Shown: in pieces, positions 1 to 8,367 of the stretch
Layout of the letters: each line of letters starts with the position of its first letter
Numbering within the stretch: position 1 is the first letter of the stretch
NCBI RefSeq assembly: GCF_013337115.1
Contig: NZ_SGWE01000002.1
Span: 1 to 64,000, forward strand
Length of the DNA stretch: 64,000 nucleotides
Source of the DNA: Deinococcus sp. JMULE3
GTDB lineage: Bacteria; Deinococcota; Deinococci; Deinococcales; Deinococcaceae
Direction: 5' to 3'
Position numbers and translations under genes: made by a program
The notes under the pieces: generated by a model
The model's input: the letters and a program-made list of their open reading frames with translations, nothing else
The model's database searches: none
Told to the model about the DNA's origin: nothing

Positions 1-11
1 CGGGTGGGCCA

Positions 12-263
12 TCACTGATCATCTGGGGGCAGCGGATCGAAGTGTGCCCGTTCGAGGGGCGTGAAGAAGCCCCGAATGTCCAGCACGAATTCCGCTGGGG
101 CGCCGCACTCGGGCCGCGCGAGAAACATGAAATCGATGATGCCGATCTCCCCGTGGCATTCCGGGTGCGGGCACCGGTCGTTCACGCGCACCAGGTCGCC
201 CGCGTTCAGGCCGTCCAGGGTGAAGGTCGTGGGGGGCTCACCGGGCGAGTCCTGGCCGGGCAC
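12..263 (-). CDS. Small Cys-containing hypothetical protein, 83 aa
   Basis: The GTG start at 263 abuts the TGA of the upstream gene at 264, so the two are translationally coupled. The protein has a CPHPEC cluster near residues 31-36 and one further Cys near residue 53, suggesting a small metal-binding or zinc-ribbon-like fold, but I do not recognise a family. It is the last visible gene of the long minus-strand cluster headed by the methyltransferase-helicase. Function unknown. Confidence 0.6.
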   Translation of the reverse strand: MPGQDSPGEPPTTFTLDGLNAGDLVRVNDRCPHPECHGEIGIIDFMFLARPECGAPAEFVLDIRGFFTPLERAHFDPLPPDDQ

Positions 264-743
264 TCAGTTCAGCCCCAGGATGGCCCAGTCACGGGCCTCG
301 GCGAGCGCTTCACTCGTGAGGTCCCCCTCCAGCTGCGCGCGTGCCCCGCCACTCAGGTCACTGGAGATCCCGCCGATCGTGCGGCAGGCCAGGTCCTCCC
401 CGGCGGCGTTCGTGACCCGGCAGGTGATCCGCTGGACGTGCCACGTGACGCCGCACAGGGCCCGGCGGCGCGCGGCGCGCATCACGTCCGTGCGGGCTTC
501 CCGCAGGGCCTGTTCGGGGGTGAACCCCAGGAACGTGATCCGCACGCGGGCTTCGTCCGCTTCACTCCAGGCGGGCGTGAAGTGCAGGCCGTCCCGGATG
601 GGCACGCTGGTGGGGGTGGGTTCCGGGGTGAGGGTCCCCAGGGTGTGGTCGGCGACAAAGTCCTGCTGTGGGTCGGGCGTGTAGGTCAGGGTGGTGCTCA
701 GGGGCAGCTGGGGCTGGTGGAAGGAGATCGTGGTGGTGTGCAT
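264..743 (-). CDS. Hypothetical protein, 159 aa
   Basis: ATG start at 743, set by a hairpin element ending 11 nt upstream (755-772). A low-complexity Thr/Pro N-terminal third precedes a region with alternating hydrophobic residues. No motif I recognise. It follows the methyltransferase-helicase gene by 40 bp and its stop touches the GTG of the next gene, so the three probably form one transcript. Function unknown. Confidence 0.65.
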   Translation of the reverse strand: MHTTTISFHQPQLPLSTTLTYTPDPQQDFVADHTLGTLTPEPTPTSVPIRDGLHFTPAWSEADEARVRITFLGFTPEQALREARTDVMRAARRRALCGVTWHVQRITCRVTNAAGEDLACRTIGGISSDLSGGARAQLEGDLTSEALAEARDWAILGLN

Positions 744-754
744 GATGCCCGCGT

Positions 755-772
755 GGCCCCCTGCTGGGGGCC
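755..772 (-). promoter_or_regulatory. Start-associated hairpin before the 743 gene
   Basis: On the coding strand the stem is GGCCCCC, loop AGCA, GGGGGCC; the flanking T and A can add one pair. It ends exactly 11 nt before the ATG at 743. No U tract follows, so it is not an intrinsic terminator. It fills the position normally taken by a Shine-Dalgarno sequence. Confidence 0.8.
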
Positions 773-783
773 AGAGCTCCTGA

Positions 784-3700
784 TCAGATGGCTGCGAGGA
801 GGAGCTGATCCATCCGGGCGCGGACTCGGGGGTCGTGCTGCCGGAGGAGCGTGCGGGTCTGCTCCGCGCGGGTGTGGTCGGGCAGGACCAGCGTGACCAT
901 CCGTACGTCCCGCTCGGCGCGGTACTCGACGATCACGAGCGGGCAGCCGTCCACCGCGCCGGGCGTGAGCGTGTCGCCCTGGATGGCGTACACCTGCGCG
1001 GGGCGGGTGGGGAGCTGCTCGGTGACGGTCAGGCCGTACCGCAGGCGCAGCGGGGGGCGCTGGACAGTCCGGACAGCGGGTGCGGGGCGCGGGGTGGGCA
1101 TGGTCTCCCCCACCGGGTCTGCTGCCGCGACGGCCGGAACAGGCTGGATCTCCGGCACCGGGGCGAGCTCGATGGGGACCGCAGGCTGAGCCGGTGTCTG
1201 GGGCGCGACTTCAGCGCTCAGGATGCGCTCCTGAAGTTCGGCGCGCAGGCGGGTGAGGCCTTCCGCGCCGTACGCGCCTTCCACGCGGGTGGGCTGCACG
1301 TGCCGGGCCCTGGCAAGGTCCACGTGCGCGATGACGTCCACGTTCCCGCCCACGTCCGTGACCCGGATGCCCGTGTCTGCGCCGCGCAGGTCCCGGACGG
1401 TCACGGGGTTGCCCTGGTGCTCGAACGTCAGCCCGGCGTGGATGGGCAGGCCCTCCACCCACAGGATCGGCTGCTGAAGGCGGGTGAGCGCGGCCATGGG
1501 GTTCGCCACGGCGCGCAGGGCCTGCACCTGACCGTGCAGGCCGCGCAGGGCGGTCACCAGGCGATTGATCCCGGCGACGTCCTGCGTGCTCGGGCCGTGC
1601 TCGCGGCTGCGGGCGGTCCGGTCGCGCTTCTCCAGCAGGCTGAGCGCTTCGAGGTACTCGCGGATGACCGTGAGGTCTGCCAGCAGGCTCGCGGCGTGAC
1701 TCTCCGCCTGCCGGGCCTCCCGCTTGGCGCGGATGGCGTGGCGGGTGGCGTCCGGGTTGCGGCTGAGCATGACGGCCAGTTCCTCGCCGTCGAAGCCCAC
1801 GTCGGTGTTCTCGCAGCTGGTGAGGGTGGGGTCGAACACCTGCTGCGCCCAGCCCTTCTTGCCCATCATGTTCTGGAAGCGGATGACGTCGAAGCTGCCC
1901 CGGGCGAAGTACACGTGGTTGCGGATCTCCTTCACCCAGGTGCCCTGGCGGCGGCCGCGTCCGATGCGCTGCACGAACGCCATGTGGTGGTGCGGGTAGT
2001 CCAGATGGTGGAGGTCGGTGGCACCCTGGTAATTGCCGCCCTGTTCGATCACGCTGCTGCCGATCACGCAGGTCAGGACGCCACGGCGGAACCGGCGTTC
2101 GACCGTCAGGCGTTCCCCGCCCTGGTGCGTGCTCGCGGTGATGATCTCGATTTCACCGGCGGGGTACCCGGCCGCGATGAGCTGGTCGCGCAGGGCCGTG
2201 TACGTCATGCCGCCTTCGCCGCCGGTGTACATGAACACGACATTCCGGCCCCCCTGGGCGCGCGCGGCCAGGCAGGCCTCGACACACGCCGCGAAACGGG
2301 CATTCGGGGCCTGGACGTTCATCAGCGGGGGGTGCAGGGTGAGCTTGCTCAGGCGGGAGAAGATCGAGAACAGGTGCTTCTCCCCGTCACTCTCAGCCTC
2401 GCTGATGGTGGCCTGCTCCGCGTCGTACTCGTCCTGCACGACCGGGTGCAGGTCGAACAGGTGCTCGACGGTGGTCAGGGGCGGCAGGGGCATGCCCACC
2501 CGGTCGTGCATCTGGCAGGTGTCCTCCGTCTCCCGGATGACGTGCTGGCCGATGATGGCGCGCAACTCATCGAGGTTCCGGAAGCCTACGACGCACGAGC
2601 GGAACTCCACGTCACCTTCCGGGAGGGTGATCAGGCGGGGTTCGATCACGCAGAAGCGGGCGGTGAAGGCCTGCACGTTCGTGATGCCGTACGCGGGCAG
2701 CGCGTCGGTCACGAGGGAGAGCATGTTCCAGATCTCCAGCGGGCTGTTGGTGAACCACGTGGCGCTCAGGGCAACCGTGCACCCGCCACGCTCGCGGATG
2801 AAGCGGGCCTTATGGTTGCCGTCCAGCGCGCGGTTACTCTCCCCTCCTCCACCCAGGAATTTGGGGCTGGAGTCGCCGTACACGGCGGGCGCGGCGTACG
2901 TGTTCTTCAGGGCGTGCGCCTCATCCCACAGGACCGCGTCGATGCCGAGCGCTTCGAAGGGCACGTCGGTGCTCGTGGCGACCTTCACGCGCCCCAGGTG
3001 CCGCTGCGTGAACTTCTCGCCGGCCGCGAGCGCGCGGTGCCCACCCATCTTCCGGTGCCGCTCGTCGAACGTGGTTGTGGTGGCCAGTGCGCTCATCAGC
3101 GTCTCGTCGCTCTGTACGTACTTCTTGCGGGTCTCTTCGAGCATGGGGATCATCTCGAAGGCCTCGTACGTCATGATCACGAGGTCCGGGGGGCTGGTGA
3201 GCAGCGCGGCGATCTTCGCGCGGCGGCGGTCTCCGGTGTCCGTCAGGACCCTGGGTTCGCCGTCCTCGTCCAGCGCGACGCTGCCGTCCGGCGCACGGAC
3301 GGGTTCCCCGCCGATCACGCTGATCCGCAACCCCGGGAGGGCCGTGGCGGCGTTCATGACCCAGTCCCCCAGGCGGGAGAGCGGCACGACCACCGCGGGC
3401 AGGCGGGCGCGGCCAGACTGGAGAAGCAGTTCAGCCAGCATCAGCGCGGTCAACGTCTTCCCAAGCCCAACTGAAAAGTCCAGGATGACGCCGTCCATAC
3501 GCGCGGCGGCGCGGACGTGTCCGGCCTGGAAGGGATGCGCGAGCGGCCCCTGGTACCGGGGGAGCGTCAGGGGGCGCAGGTCGGGCGTGGCGGTCAGCAG
3601 GCCGTACCGGTGCTCGTTCAGGGTGAGTTCCACCGTGCCCACGTGCTCACTGCCGAGCAGCCACGTGCGGAAGTGCGCGGCGAGCTGCCGTTCGAACTGC

Positions 3701-5967
3701 ACCGCGCGGGCCTGATGCGCGTGGCGTTCGGCCGTGATCTGCTCGGGCGTCTTCACGTCCTGGTTCACGACCGGTTCGACCGGCGTGCGGAAGTTCAGGT
3801 ACGCCTCCAGTTCCCGCACGCGCCCAGGACTGATGGCCTGCCGCTCCTTCAGGGCGAGCTCGTCGTCCAGGGCGTTGCGCAGGCGCAGGGTGACACCGTG
3901 TTCACCGCGCGTCGCCTGGATGAGGTTCACTGGCGCACCGTCGGCGTCCCACGAGTTGCGCTTGACGGCCACGCAGGTCCCGAGGTTGGCGTTCACCCAG
4001 TCGGCCAGGACGTGCTCGGGGATCAGGGGGTCCCGCGCCTCGAGCGTCATGTCTGTGATGTCCACCCAGAGGGCGCGTTCCCGGCAGGTCTGCGCCTGCT
4101 GCAGGAGGGCCTGGCGCTCGGTGCCGGTGTGATCGGCGGCCAGGGTCTCGGCGAGGCGGGCCTTCTCGTGGGCGCGGCCCCGGTAGTACGTGCTGGCCGC
4201 CTCCCAGGTGTGCCCGGTGAAGGCGTACTGGGCGAGCAGGTGCGCGGCGGCGTCCCCATCCGTGACCTGAGCGTACCGGGCGAGGCTCGTGATGGTGAGC
4301 AGGCCGTACGCTTCGAGCTGCTGGGCGACCTCGCCGATCGTGCCGGGCGTGATGGGGGGCTCCCGGTCGGTGAGTTCGGTCAGGAGGGCCGGGACGTCCC
4401 CGTTCGCTTCGACGAGCGCGTGCAGGGCGGGCGCTGATTTCGCGGCGCGGCGCAGCAGGGTCAGGTCGTACGCGCCGTGCGTGCTCAGGTGGGTGTCGTG
4501 CAGGCGTAGGGCGGTGTCGCGCGCGGCGTGCTGCTGGCCACTGCGGGCCGCCGTGATGGCCTGGGCGACGGTTAGGGCGCTGAGTACGGCGGGGTTGCTC
4601 AGGTGCGAGCCGTACTGCCAGCGGCCGCCCTGGAAGCGGTACGTGCCGCACGCACTGGTCTCTCCGTCCGTGATGGGGTGCGCCTGGGGGCGGGCCTGCC
4701 GGGCACGGGCTTCGACGTCTGTGCCGAGCAGGGTCTGGATGGCCGCGAGCGCACCGGGCAGCGTGAGGATGTCGTTCACGCGCGCACTGGCCTGCTTGGT
4801 GAGGGTCTCCAGGTCCACGCGCAGCCCACCGGGGTACACGGGGTCGCCGAAGCGACCGTCCGCAATCTTGGCCTGGTGGCGGGGCGTGCCGAGGGGTTCC
4901 CCGGCGTACTGGAGCTTCCACTCGGTCCCGCTGCGGTAGAAGACGCCTTCCCCGTTCACGATCTGGCGGAGGTACCCGCTGTGCGTCAGGCGCTGCTCGC
5001 GCAGCTGGGCCTGCTCCTCATGCGTGAGGGCGTTCAGTGCTTCGGCCACGCCGGCATCGTGGCGGCGCAGCACCAGCAGGACGGTAGTGACGCCCGCCCC
5101 AGCCGCCCGGAAGGCCCCCTCGGGCACGGCGGACAGCATCAGGGGGTGCGCGAGGTCGATCAGCGCCTCGCGGTGCGGGCGGTCGCTGTCCACGCGGAAC
5201 ATGCTCTCGGGCACGACAACGGTCATCAGGCCGCCGGGGGTGACGCGGCGCAGGCCTTCGAGGACGAAGTACCAGTGCGCCTGCCGGAGGTCGGGGCGGT
5301 GCAATCTCGCCTGGGCGCCGCGTGTGCCGAAGGGCGGGTTGCCGATCACGAGATCGAACGGGGCGTCCTCGCTCTGCGTGGTGTACGTCTCAAAGGAGGC
5401 GTTCCAGACGGTCACGTGAGGGTGCAGAGCCTGCGCGACAGCGGCGCTGGTCTCGTCGAGTTCCACGCCGACCACGTCACTGAACTTGGGGGCGCGCGCG
5501 AGGAAGGCGCCGCCACCGCAGCTGAATTCGAGGATGCGGCGGGTGCTGCCGAGCGCCTGGCTGAGGTCGTACGCGACCTGCACGAGTTCGCCGGGGGTGT
5601 AGAAGGCGCTGGTGCTGGCGCTGTGCTCGCCGAGGCCACCTTCACCACTCCAGGCGCGCAGAGCGGCGTGATCGGCCGGGGTGACGCCGCGGGCGAGGAT
5701 GTCGCGGACGGCCTGGTTGGCCTTCAGGCGAGCGTCCGTGCTGACGATGGGCAGAGCCTCTACGCCGTAGGGTTCGGCGCTGGAGGCGGGAGCGTACGTC
5801 GGCGCGGAGCGCATCCGGAATGCGTCGAGGGCTGGATCCACTGTGATCACAGCGGGGGCGGCCTGAGTGGGGTGTGCGGCGCCCTTGCTCTTGACCTTGC
5901 CCTGGCTGGCCTTGCGGGCAGGCTGGGCTGCGGGCGTGACGGCATCAAACAGACTGATCAGTGACAT
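784..5967 (-). CDS. N6-adenine DNA methyltransferase fused to SNF2-type DEAH helicase, 1727 aa
   Basis: The N-terminal methyltransferase has motif I FSCGGGAF near residues 148-155 and motif IV NPPF near 210-213. The C-terminal half is a superfamily 2 helicase: SVGLGKT Walker A near 830, DEAH near 1012, SAT near 1070, and an arginine-finger motif QRIGRGRRQG near 1335. This architecture is known from large plasmid and phage proteins, including P1 DarB, an antirestriction protein; others are annotated as N12-class methylase/helicases. The open frame extends into the iterons to 6102, but ATG 5967 is chosen because the hairpin at 5979-6001 sits 11 nt before it; ATG 6003 is the alternative. I infer a role in protecting plasmid DNA during or after transfer, not proven here. 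Confidence 0.85.
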   Translation of the reverse strand: MSLISLFDAVTPAAQPARKASQGKVKSKGAAHPTQAAPAVITVDPALDAFRMRSAPTYAPASSAEPYGVEALPIVSTDARLKANQAVRDILARGVTPADHAALRAWSGEGGLGEHSASTSAFYTPGELVQVAYDLSQALGSTRRILEFSCGGGAFLARAPKFSDVVGVELDETSAAVAQALHPHVTVWNASFETYTTQSEDAPFDLVIGNPPFGTRGAQARLHRPDLRQAHWYFVLEGLRRVTPGGLMTVVVPESMFRVDSDRPHREALIDLAHPLMLSAVPEGAFRAAGAGVTTVLLVLRRHDAGVAEALNALTHEEQAQLREQRLTHSGYLRQIVNGEGVFYRSGTEWKLQYAGEPLGTPRHQAKIADGRFGDPVYPGGLRVDLETLTKQASARVNDILTLPGALAAIQTLLGTDVEARARQARPQAHPITDGETSACGTYRFQGGRWQYGSHLSNPAVLSALTVAQAITAARSGQQHAARDTALRLHDTHLSTHGAYDLTLLRRAAKSAPALHALVEANGDVPALLTELTDREPPITPGTIGEVAQQLEAYGLLTITSLARYAQVTDGDAAAHLLAQYAFTGHTWEAASTYYRGRAHEKARLAETLAADHTGTERQALLQQAQTCRERALWVDITDMTLEARDPLIPEHVLADWVNANLGTCVAVKRNSWDADGAPVNLIQATRGEHGVTLRLRNALDDELALKERQAISPGRVRELEAYLNFRTPVEPVVNQDVKTPEQITAERHAHQARAVQFERQLAAHFRTWLLGSEHVGTVELTLNEHRYGLLTATPDLRPLTLPRYQGPLAHPFQAGHVRAAARMDGVILDFSVGLGKTLTALMLAELLLQSGRARLPAVVVPLSRLGDWVMNAATALPGLRISVIGGEPVRAPDGSVALDEDGEPRVLTDTGDRRRAKIAALLTSPPDLVIMTYEAFEMIPMLEETRKKYVQSDETLMSALATTTTFDERHRKMGGHRALAAGEKFTQRHLGRVKVATSTDVPFEALGIDAVLWDEAHALKNTYAAPAVYGDSSPKFLGGGGESNRALDGNHKARFIRERGGCTVALSATWFTNSPLEIWNMLSLVTDALPAYGITNVQAFTARFCVIEPRLITLPEGDVEFRSCVVGFRNLDELRAIIGQHVIRETEDTCQMHDRVGMPLPPLTTVEHLFDLHPVVQDEYDAEQATISEAESDGEKHLFSIFSRLSKLTLHPPLMNVQAPNARFAACVEACLAARAQGGRNVVFMYTGGEGGMTYTALRDQLIAAGYPAGEIEIITASTHQGGERLTVERRFRRGVLTCVIGSSVIEQGGNYQGATDLHHLDYPHHHMAFVQRIGRGRRQGTWVKEIRNHVYFARGSFDVIRFQNMMGKKGWAQQVFDPTLTSCENTDVGFDGEELAVMLSRNPDATRHAIRAKREARQAESHAASLLADLTVIREYLEALSLLEKRDRTARSREHGPSTQDVAGINRLVTALRGLHGQVQALRAVANPMAALTRLQQPILWVEGLPIHAGLTFEHQGNPVTVRDLRGADTGIRVTDVGGNVDVIAHVDLARARHVQPTRVEGAYGAEGLTRLRAELQERILSAEVAPQTPAQPAVPIELAPVPEIQPVPAVAAADPVGETMPTPRPAPAVRTVQRPPLRLRYGLTVTEQLPTRPAQVYAIQGDTLTPGAVDGCPLVIVEYRAERDVRMVTLVLPDHTRAEQTRTLLRQHDPRVRARMDQLLLAAI

Positions 5968-5978
5968 GTGCCCGACTG

Positions 5979-6001
5979 GGCCCGTGACCTGGTCACGGGC
6001 C
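5979..6001 (-). promoter_or_regulatory. Start-associated hairpin before the methyltransferase-helicase gene
   Basis: GGCCCGTGACC and GGTCACGGGCC flank a single base, so about nine pairs with a five-base loop are realistic. It ends 11 nt before ATG 5967 and lies between the iterons and the gene. It is the longest stem of the family, and its sequence differs from the others apart from the outer GGCC/GGCC. Confidence 0.8.
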
Positions 6002-6018
6002 ATAGCTTCCTTACAACA

Positions 6019-6283
6019 GGGTTGACGCGCATCAACCCCGGGTATGGAGCTGGGTTGACGCGCATCAACCCCGGGGTATGAAGCTGGGTTGACGCGCATC
6101 AACCCCGGGGTACGAAGCTGGGTTGACGCGCATCAACCCCGGGGTACGAAGCTGGGTTGACGCGCATCAACCCCGGGGTACGAAGCTGGGTTGACGCGCA
6201 TCAACCCCGGGGTACGAAGCTGGGTTGACGCGCATCAACCCCGGGGTACGAAGCTGGGTTGACGCGCATCAACCCTGGGATGC
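6019..6283. repeat. Eight tandem 34-bp iterons with internal inverted repeat
   Basis: Head-to-tail units begin at 6019, 6052, 6086, 6120, 6154, 6188, 6222 and 6256; the first is 33 bp and the last is partial. Each contains GGTTGA, six bases, TCAACC, so every unit carries its own dyad, followed by CCCCGGGG and TACGAAGCT. The copies are almost identical, as expected for binding sites of a plasmid initiator or partition protein. Position directly downstream of parAB favours a centromere (parS-like) array, but an origin or incompatibility locus is equally possible. Confidence 0.85.
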
Positions 6284-6313
6284 AAGAGCGAACCGGAAAA
6301 GGCTAATAGCTTG

Positions 6314-6337
6314 AGAGGAGGCGATATCGCCTCCTCT
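6314..6337. terminator. 24-bp perfect palindrome after parB
   Basis: AGAGGAGGCGAT is followed directly by its reverse complement. It lies 24 bp beyond the parB stop, between parB and the iterons. As RNA it gives a GC-rich stem with an AUAU loop but only weakly U-rich flanks, so it may be a terminator for parAB or a protein-binding dyad. Confidence 0.5.
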
Positions 6338-6360
6338 TGTTCATCTCGGCAAGGCCTGGC

Positions 6361-7311
6361 TCAGGATGGCGCGAACGCCTCCTCAAGCTGGCGAAGCAGG
6401 TCGTGCACGTGAGCCTGCTGCGCGGTGGTGAGCGCATTGAGTCGGGCGGGTTTCAGATGCCGGGTGACACGGAGAGCAGCGTCATAGACCTCAGGGCGTT
6501 CTTGTGCACCCTTGAGGACTTCGTTCACACGGTCCTTCGCGGTTCGGGTGCTCCAGGCACCATCGACGGCCTGCTGAAGGAGGGTGGACCGCTCCGGGCG
6601 TTCTCCTAGCCGCACAAGTTCCAGCGCGACAGTGGGCGCCACCGTCCGGCCGTACACCGCACGAATCTCTGCCGGGCGCAACCGCAGCACGCGGGCGTAC
6701 TTGGTGTTGAAGGTAGAGAGACTGGCACTGGTAAGGACTTTAAGTTTATCCTGCAGGTCGTGGGGATCCTCGCCCGTCTTCAGGACGCGGCTCATCAAGC
6801 CAGGGAGGGCATCCATTTCGACATTCAGTTGGGCGGCGAGCGTCCGGAACACACCGCGCACCACCTCGAACTGATCGAGTTCCTCACGCTGCGTGTTCTC
6901 CAACGTGGACAGCGCGTCAAGCTGATCATCCCGGAAGCTGTAGACGCTCGCAAGGACGACGGTGTCACCGAGTAGACGGCGGCTGTGGTACCGCCGCCAC
7001 CCAGCGACCAGTTGGTAGCGGTAGGGACCAGTGCGGTCAGGGTGGGGGCGCAGCAGGACTGGTTGTAGTTGGCCGTATTCCTGGATGGCCGCCATCAGGC
7101 CTGCGAGATCCGCCTCGCCGTATGGGTCATTCCCAAGGCTGCCTCGAGGGTTCCAGTCGCCCGTGATGTCGATCTCGCTGAGCGAGATCTCGTGCACGCC
7201 TGAGGCGTAAGCTGCCTTCACCACCTGATTCAGTTCGTCGTTTGACGCCTGCGCACGGATCTGCTGGTCGTGCAGGGAGAGACCACCTGGCCGGCCACGC
7301 CGACCACTCAT
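6361..7311 (-). CDS. parB: ParB-family partition protein, 316 aa
   Basis: The N-terminal ParB/Srx-type region has a QLQPVLLRPH segment and the GWRRY box (GNRRW in classical ParB) near residues 79-108, then a mostly helical region expected to bind DNA. The ATG at 7311 overlaps the parA stop (ATGA), so translation is coupled. Length and order match plasmid parAB operons. Its target is probably the iteron array just downstream. It is divergent from chromosomal ParB but the call is secure from context. Confidence 0.88.
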   Translation of the reverse strand: MSGRRGRPGGLSLHDQQIRAQASNDELNQVVKAAYASGVHEISLSEIDITGDWNPRGSLGNDPYGEADLAGLMAAIQEYGQLQPVLLRPHPDRTGPYRYQLVAGWRRYHSRRLLGDTVVLASVYSFRDDQLDALSTLENTQREELDQFEVVRGVFRTLAAQLNVEMDALPGLMSRVLKTGEDPHDLQDKLKVLTSASLSTFNTKYARVLRLRPAEIRAVYGRTVAPTVALELVRLGERPERSTLLQQAVDGAWSTRTAKDRVNEVLKGAQERPEVYDAALRVTRHLKPARLNALTTAQQAHVHDLLRQLEEAFAPS

Positions 7312-8315
7312 GGGGCCACCAGCTGAGCCTGGCGGGCGGCAGCATGCACGACCGCGTCCGTGACGGCATTGATCTCCTGCACGGCCGGACTCTTGGGTCG
7401 GTACACCGCGACGGGCTGCATCGCGTTGGGCGCATCCTTGTAGATGCCGGGGCGGAAGGCGATGGGCGGCGCGGTGGGGCCGAGATCGGCATACACCTGC
7501 GTCAGGGCGTCGTATACCTCGGCGTCGTGGAGAAGATTTTTGTTGTAGCCAGTGACGACGAACAGACCGAAGTTCAGGCCCGGGTTGATGGCACGGGCCT
7601 GCCGAATGACCCGGCTGACGTTGTCGATGTTGTCCAGGCCCTTTGAGCCGGTGACAGGCATGATCATCAGATCGCTTGCGGCAATGCAGGCCAGGACGAG
7701 AGCGTTGTCCGCGGGGGGTGTGTCAATCAGGACGTAGTCGTAGCGGTGACTGAGGGCTTGAATGGCGCGGCGCAGTCGGCCCTGTTCTTCGGGGAGCTGT
7801 CCACTCAGGTAGAGTTCGGCGCCTTTGAGGTGGCGGTTCGAGGGGATGACGTCCATGTCGAAGGCTGGGATCGGTTGAGGGAGGGTGTCGGCGGTCTCGT
7901 CGAGCACCTGGCGGATGGTGGCCTGGACGCTCAGGGCTGTAGGGACCGAGCCGTCTTCAGGGGTTTGGAAGAGGCCGAGCCACCGCGTGAGGCTGGCCTG
8001 GGGGTCTGCGTCAATGAGGAGAACCCGGTGACCGCGAGTGGCGAGTGCGTAGCCCAGGTCGCGGGTGAGGCTGGTCTTGCCGCTGCCGCCAGCTTGGTTG
8101 TAGGTGGCGAGGACAGTCATGGTGGGGCGCATGGGGGTCTCCTTGGGTACGGTCGTGAGGGGAACGATGCGGGCTACGTCGGTGGCGTAGTGCCTCAGGG
8201 TGAACTCCTGCCCACGCTGCACCGCGCTCAGGACGGCGGGCAGTTGCTGGCGGAGTTGAGAGGTGAGCACCACGCCCTCCGGTCGCTGATCTGGGGTCCG
8301 CTTCTTTCGGGGCAC
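7308..8315 (-). CDS. parA: ParA ATPase with N-terminal Phd-like extension, 335 aa
   Basis: From residue 62 (ATG 8132) the protein is a canonical ParA/MinD ATPase: NQAGGSGKTS deviant Walker A, DADPQASLT switch, LIDTPPA Walker B. The preceding 61 residues resemble a Phd/YefM antitoxin DNA-binding domain (QLRQQLPAVLSAVQRG, then ARIVPL). The GTG at 8315 lies 6 nt after a TACCTT -10 box and would be leaderless; TTG 8330 is also open. ATG 8132 has its own AAGGAG, so the ATPase could also be made alone. Some plasmid ParAs carry an N-terminal HTH for autorepression; a Phd-like domain could play that role. I infer autoregulation. Confidence 0.85.
   Translation of the reverse strand: MPRKKRTPDQRPEGVVLTSQLRQQLPAVLSAVQRGQEFTLRHYATDVARIVPLTTVPKETPMRPTMTVLATYNQAGGSGKTSLTRDLGYALATRGHRVLLIDADPQASLTRWLGLFQTPEDGSVPTALSVQATIRQVLDETADTLPQPIPAFDMDVIPSNRHLKGAELYLSGQLPEEQGRLRRAIQALSHRYDYVLIDTPPADNALVLACIAASDLMIMPVTGSKGLDNIDNVSRVIRQARAINPGLNFGLFVVTGYNKNLLHDAEVYDALTQVYADLGPTAPPIAFRPGIYKDAPNAMQPVAVYRPKSPAVQEINAVTDAVVHAAARQAQLVAP
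8139..8144 (-). promoter_or_regulatory. Internal Shine-Dalgarno in parA
   Basis: AAGGAG followed by six bases and ATG at 8132, in frame inside the longer parA ORF. It is a strong ribosome binding site exactly where the conserved ParA ATPase domain begins, suggesting a second, shorter ParA product. Confidence 0.6.
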
Positions 8316-8321
8316 GAGAGT

Positions 8322-8350
8322 AAGGTACAAATGTTGAACACTTTTTACAA
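8322..8350 (-). promoter_or_regulatory. parAB promoter, probably leaderless
   Basis: TTGTAA, 17-bp spacer, TACCTT on the minus strand. The -10 box ends six bases before GTG 8315, the spacing expected when transcription starts at the start codon. No upstream ribosome binding site is present. Confidence 0.55.
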
Positions 8351-8367
8351 GGTGCCCCGTGCATGCC

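Noticed and set aside
835..3474. Long plus-strand open frame opposite the methyltransferase-helicase
   Set aside because: It mirrors the minus-strand gene, lacks domains, and has the composition of an antisense reading in GC-rich DNA.
6019..6283. CRISPR array at the iterons
   Set aside because: The units are head-to-tail with no unique spacers and carry internal dyads, so they are iterons.
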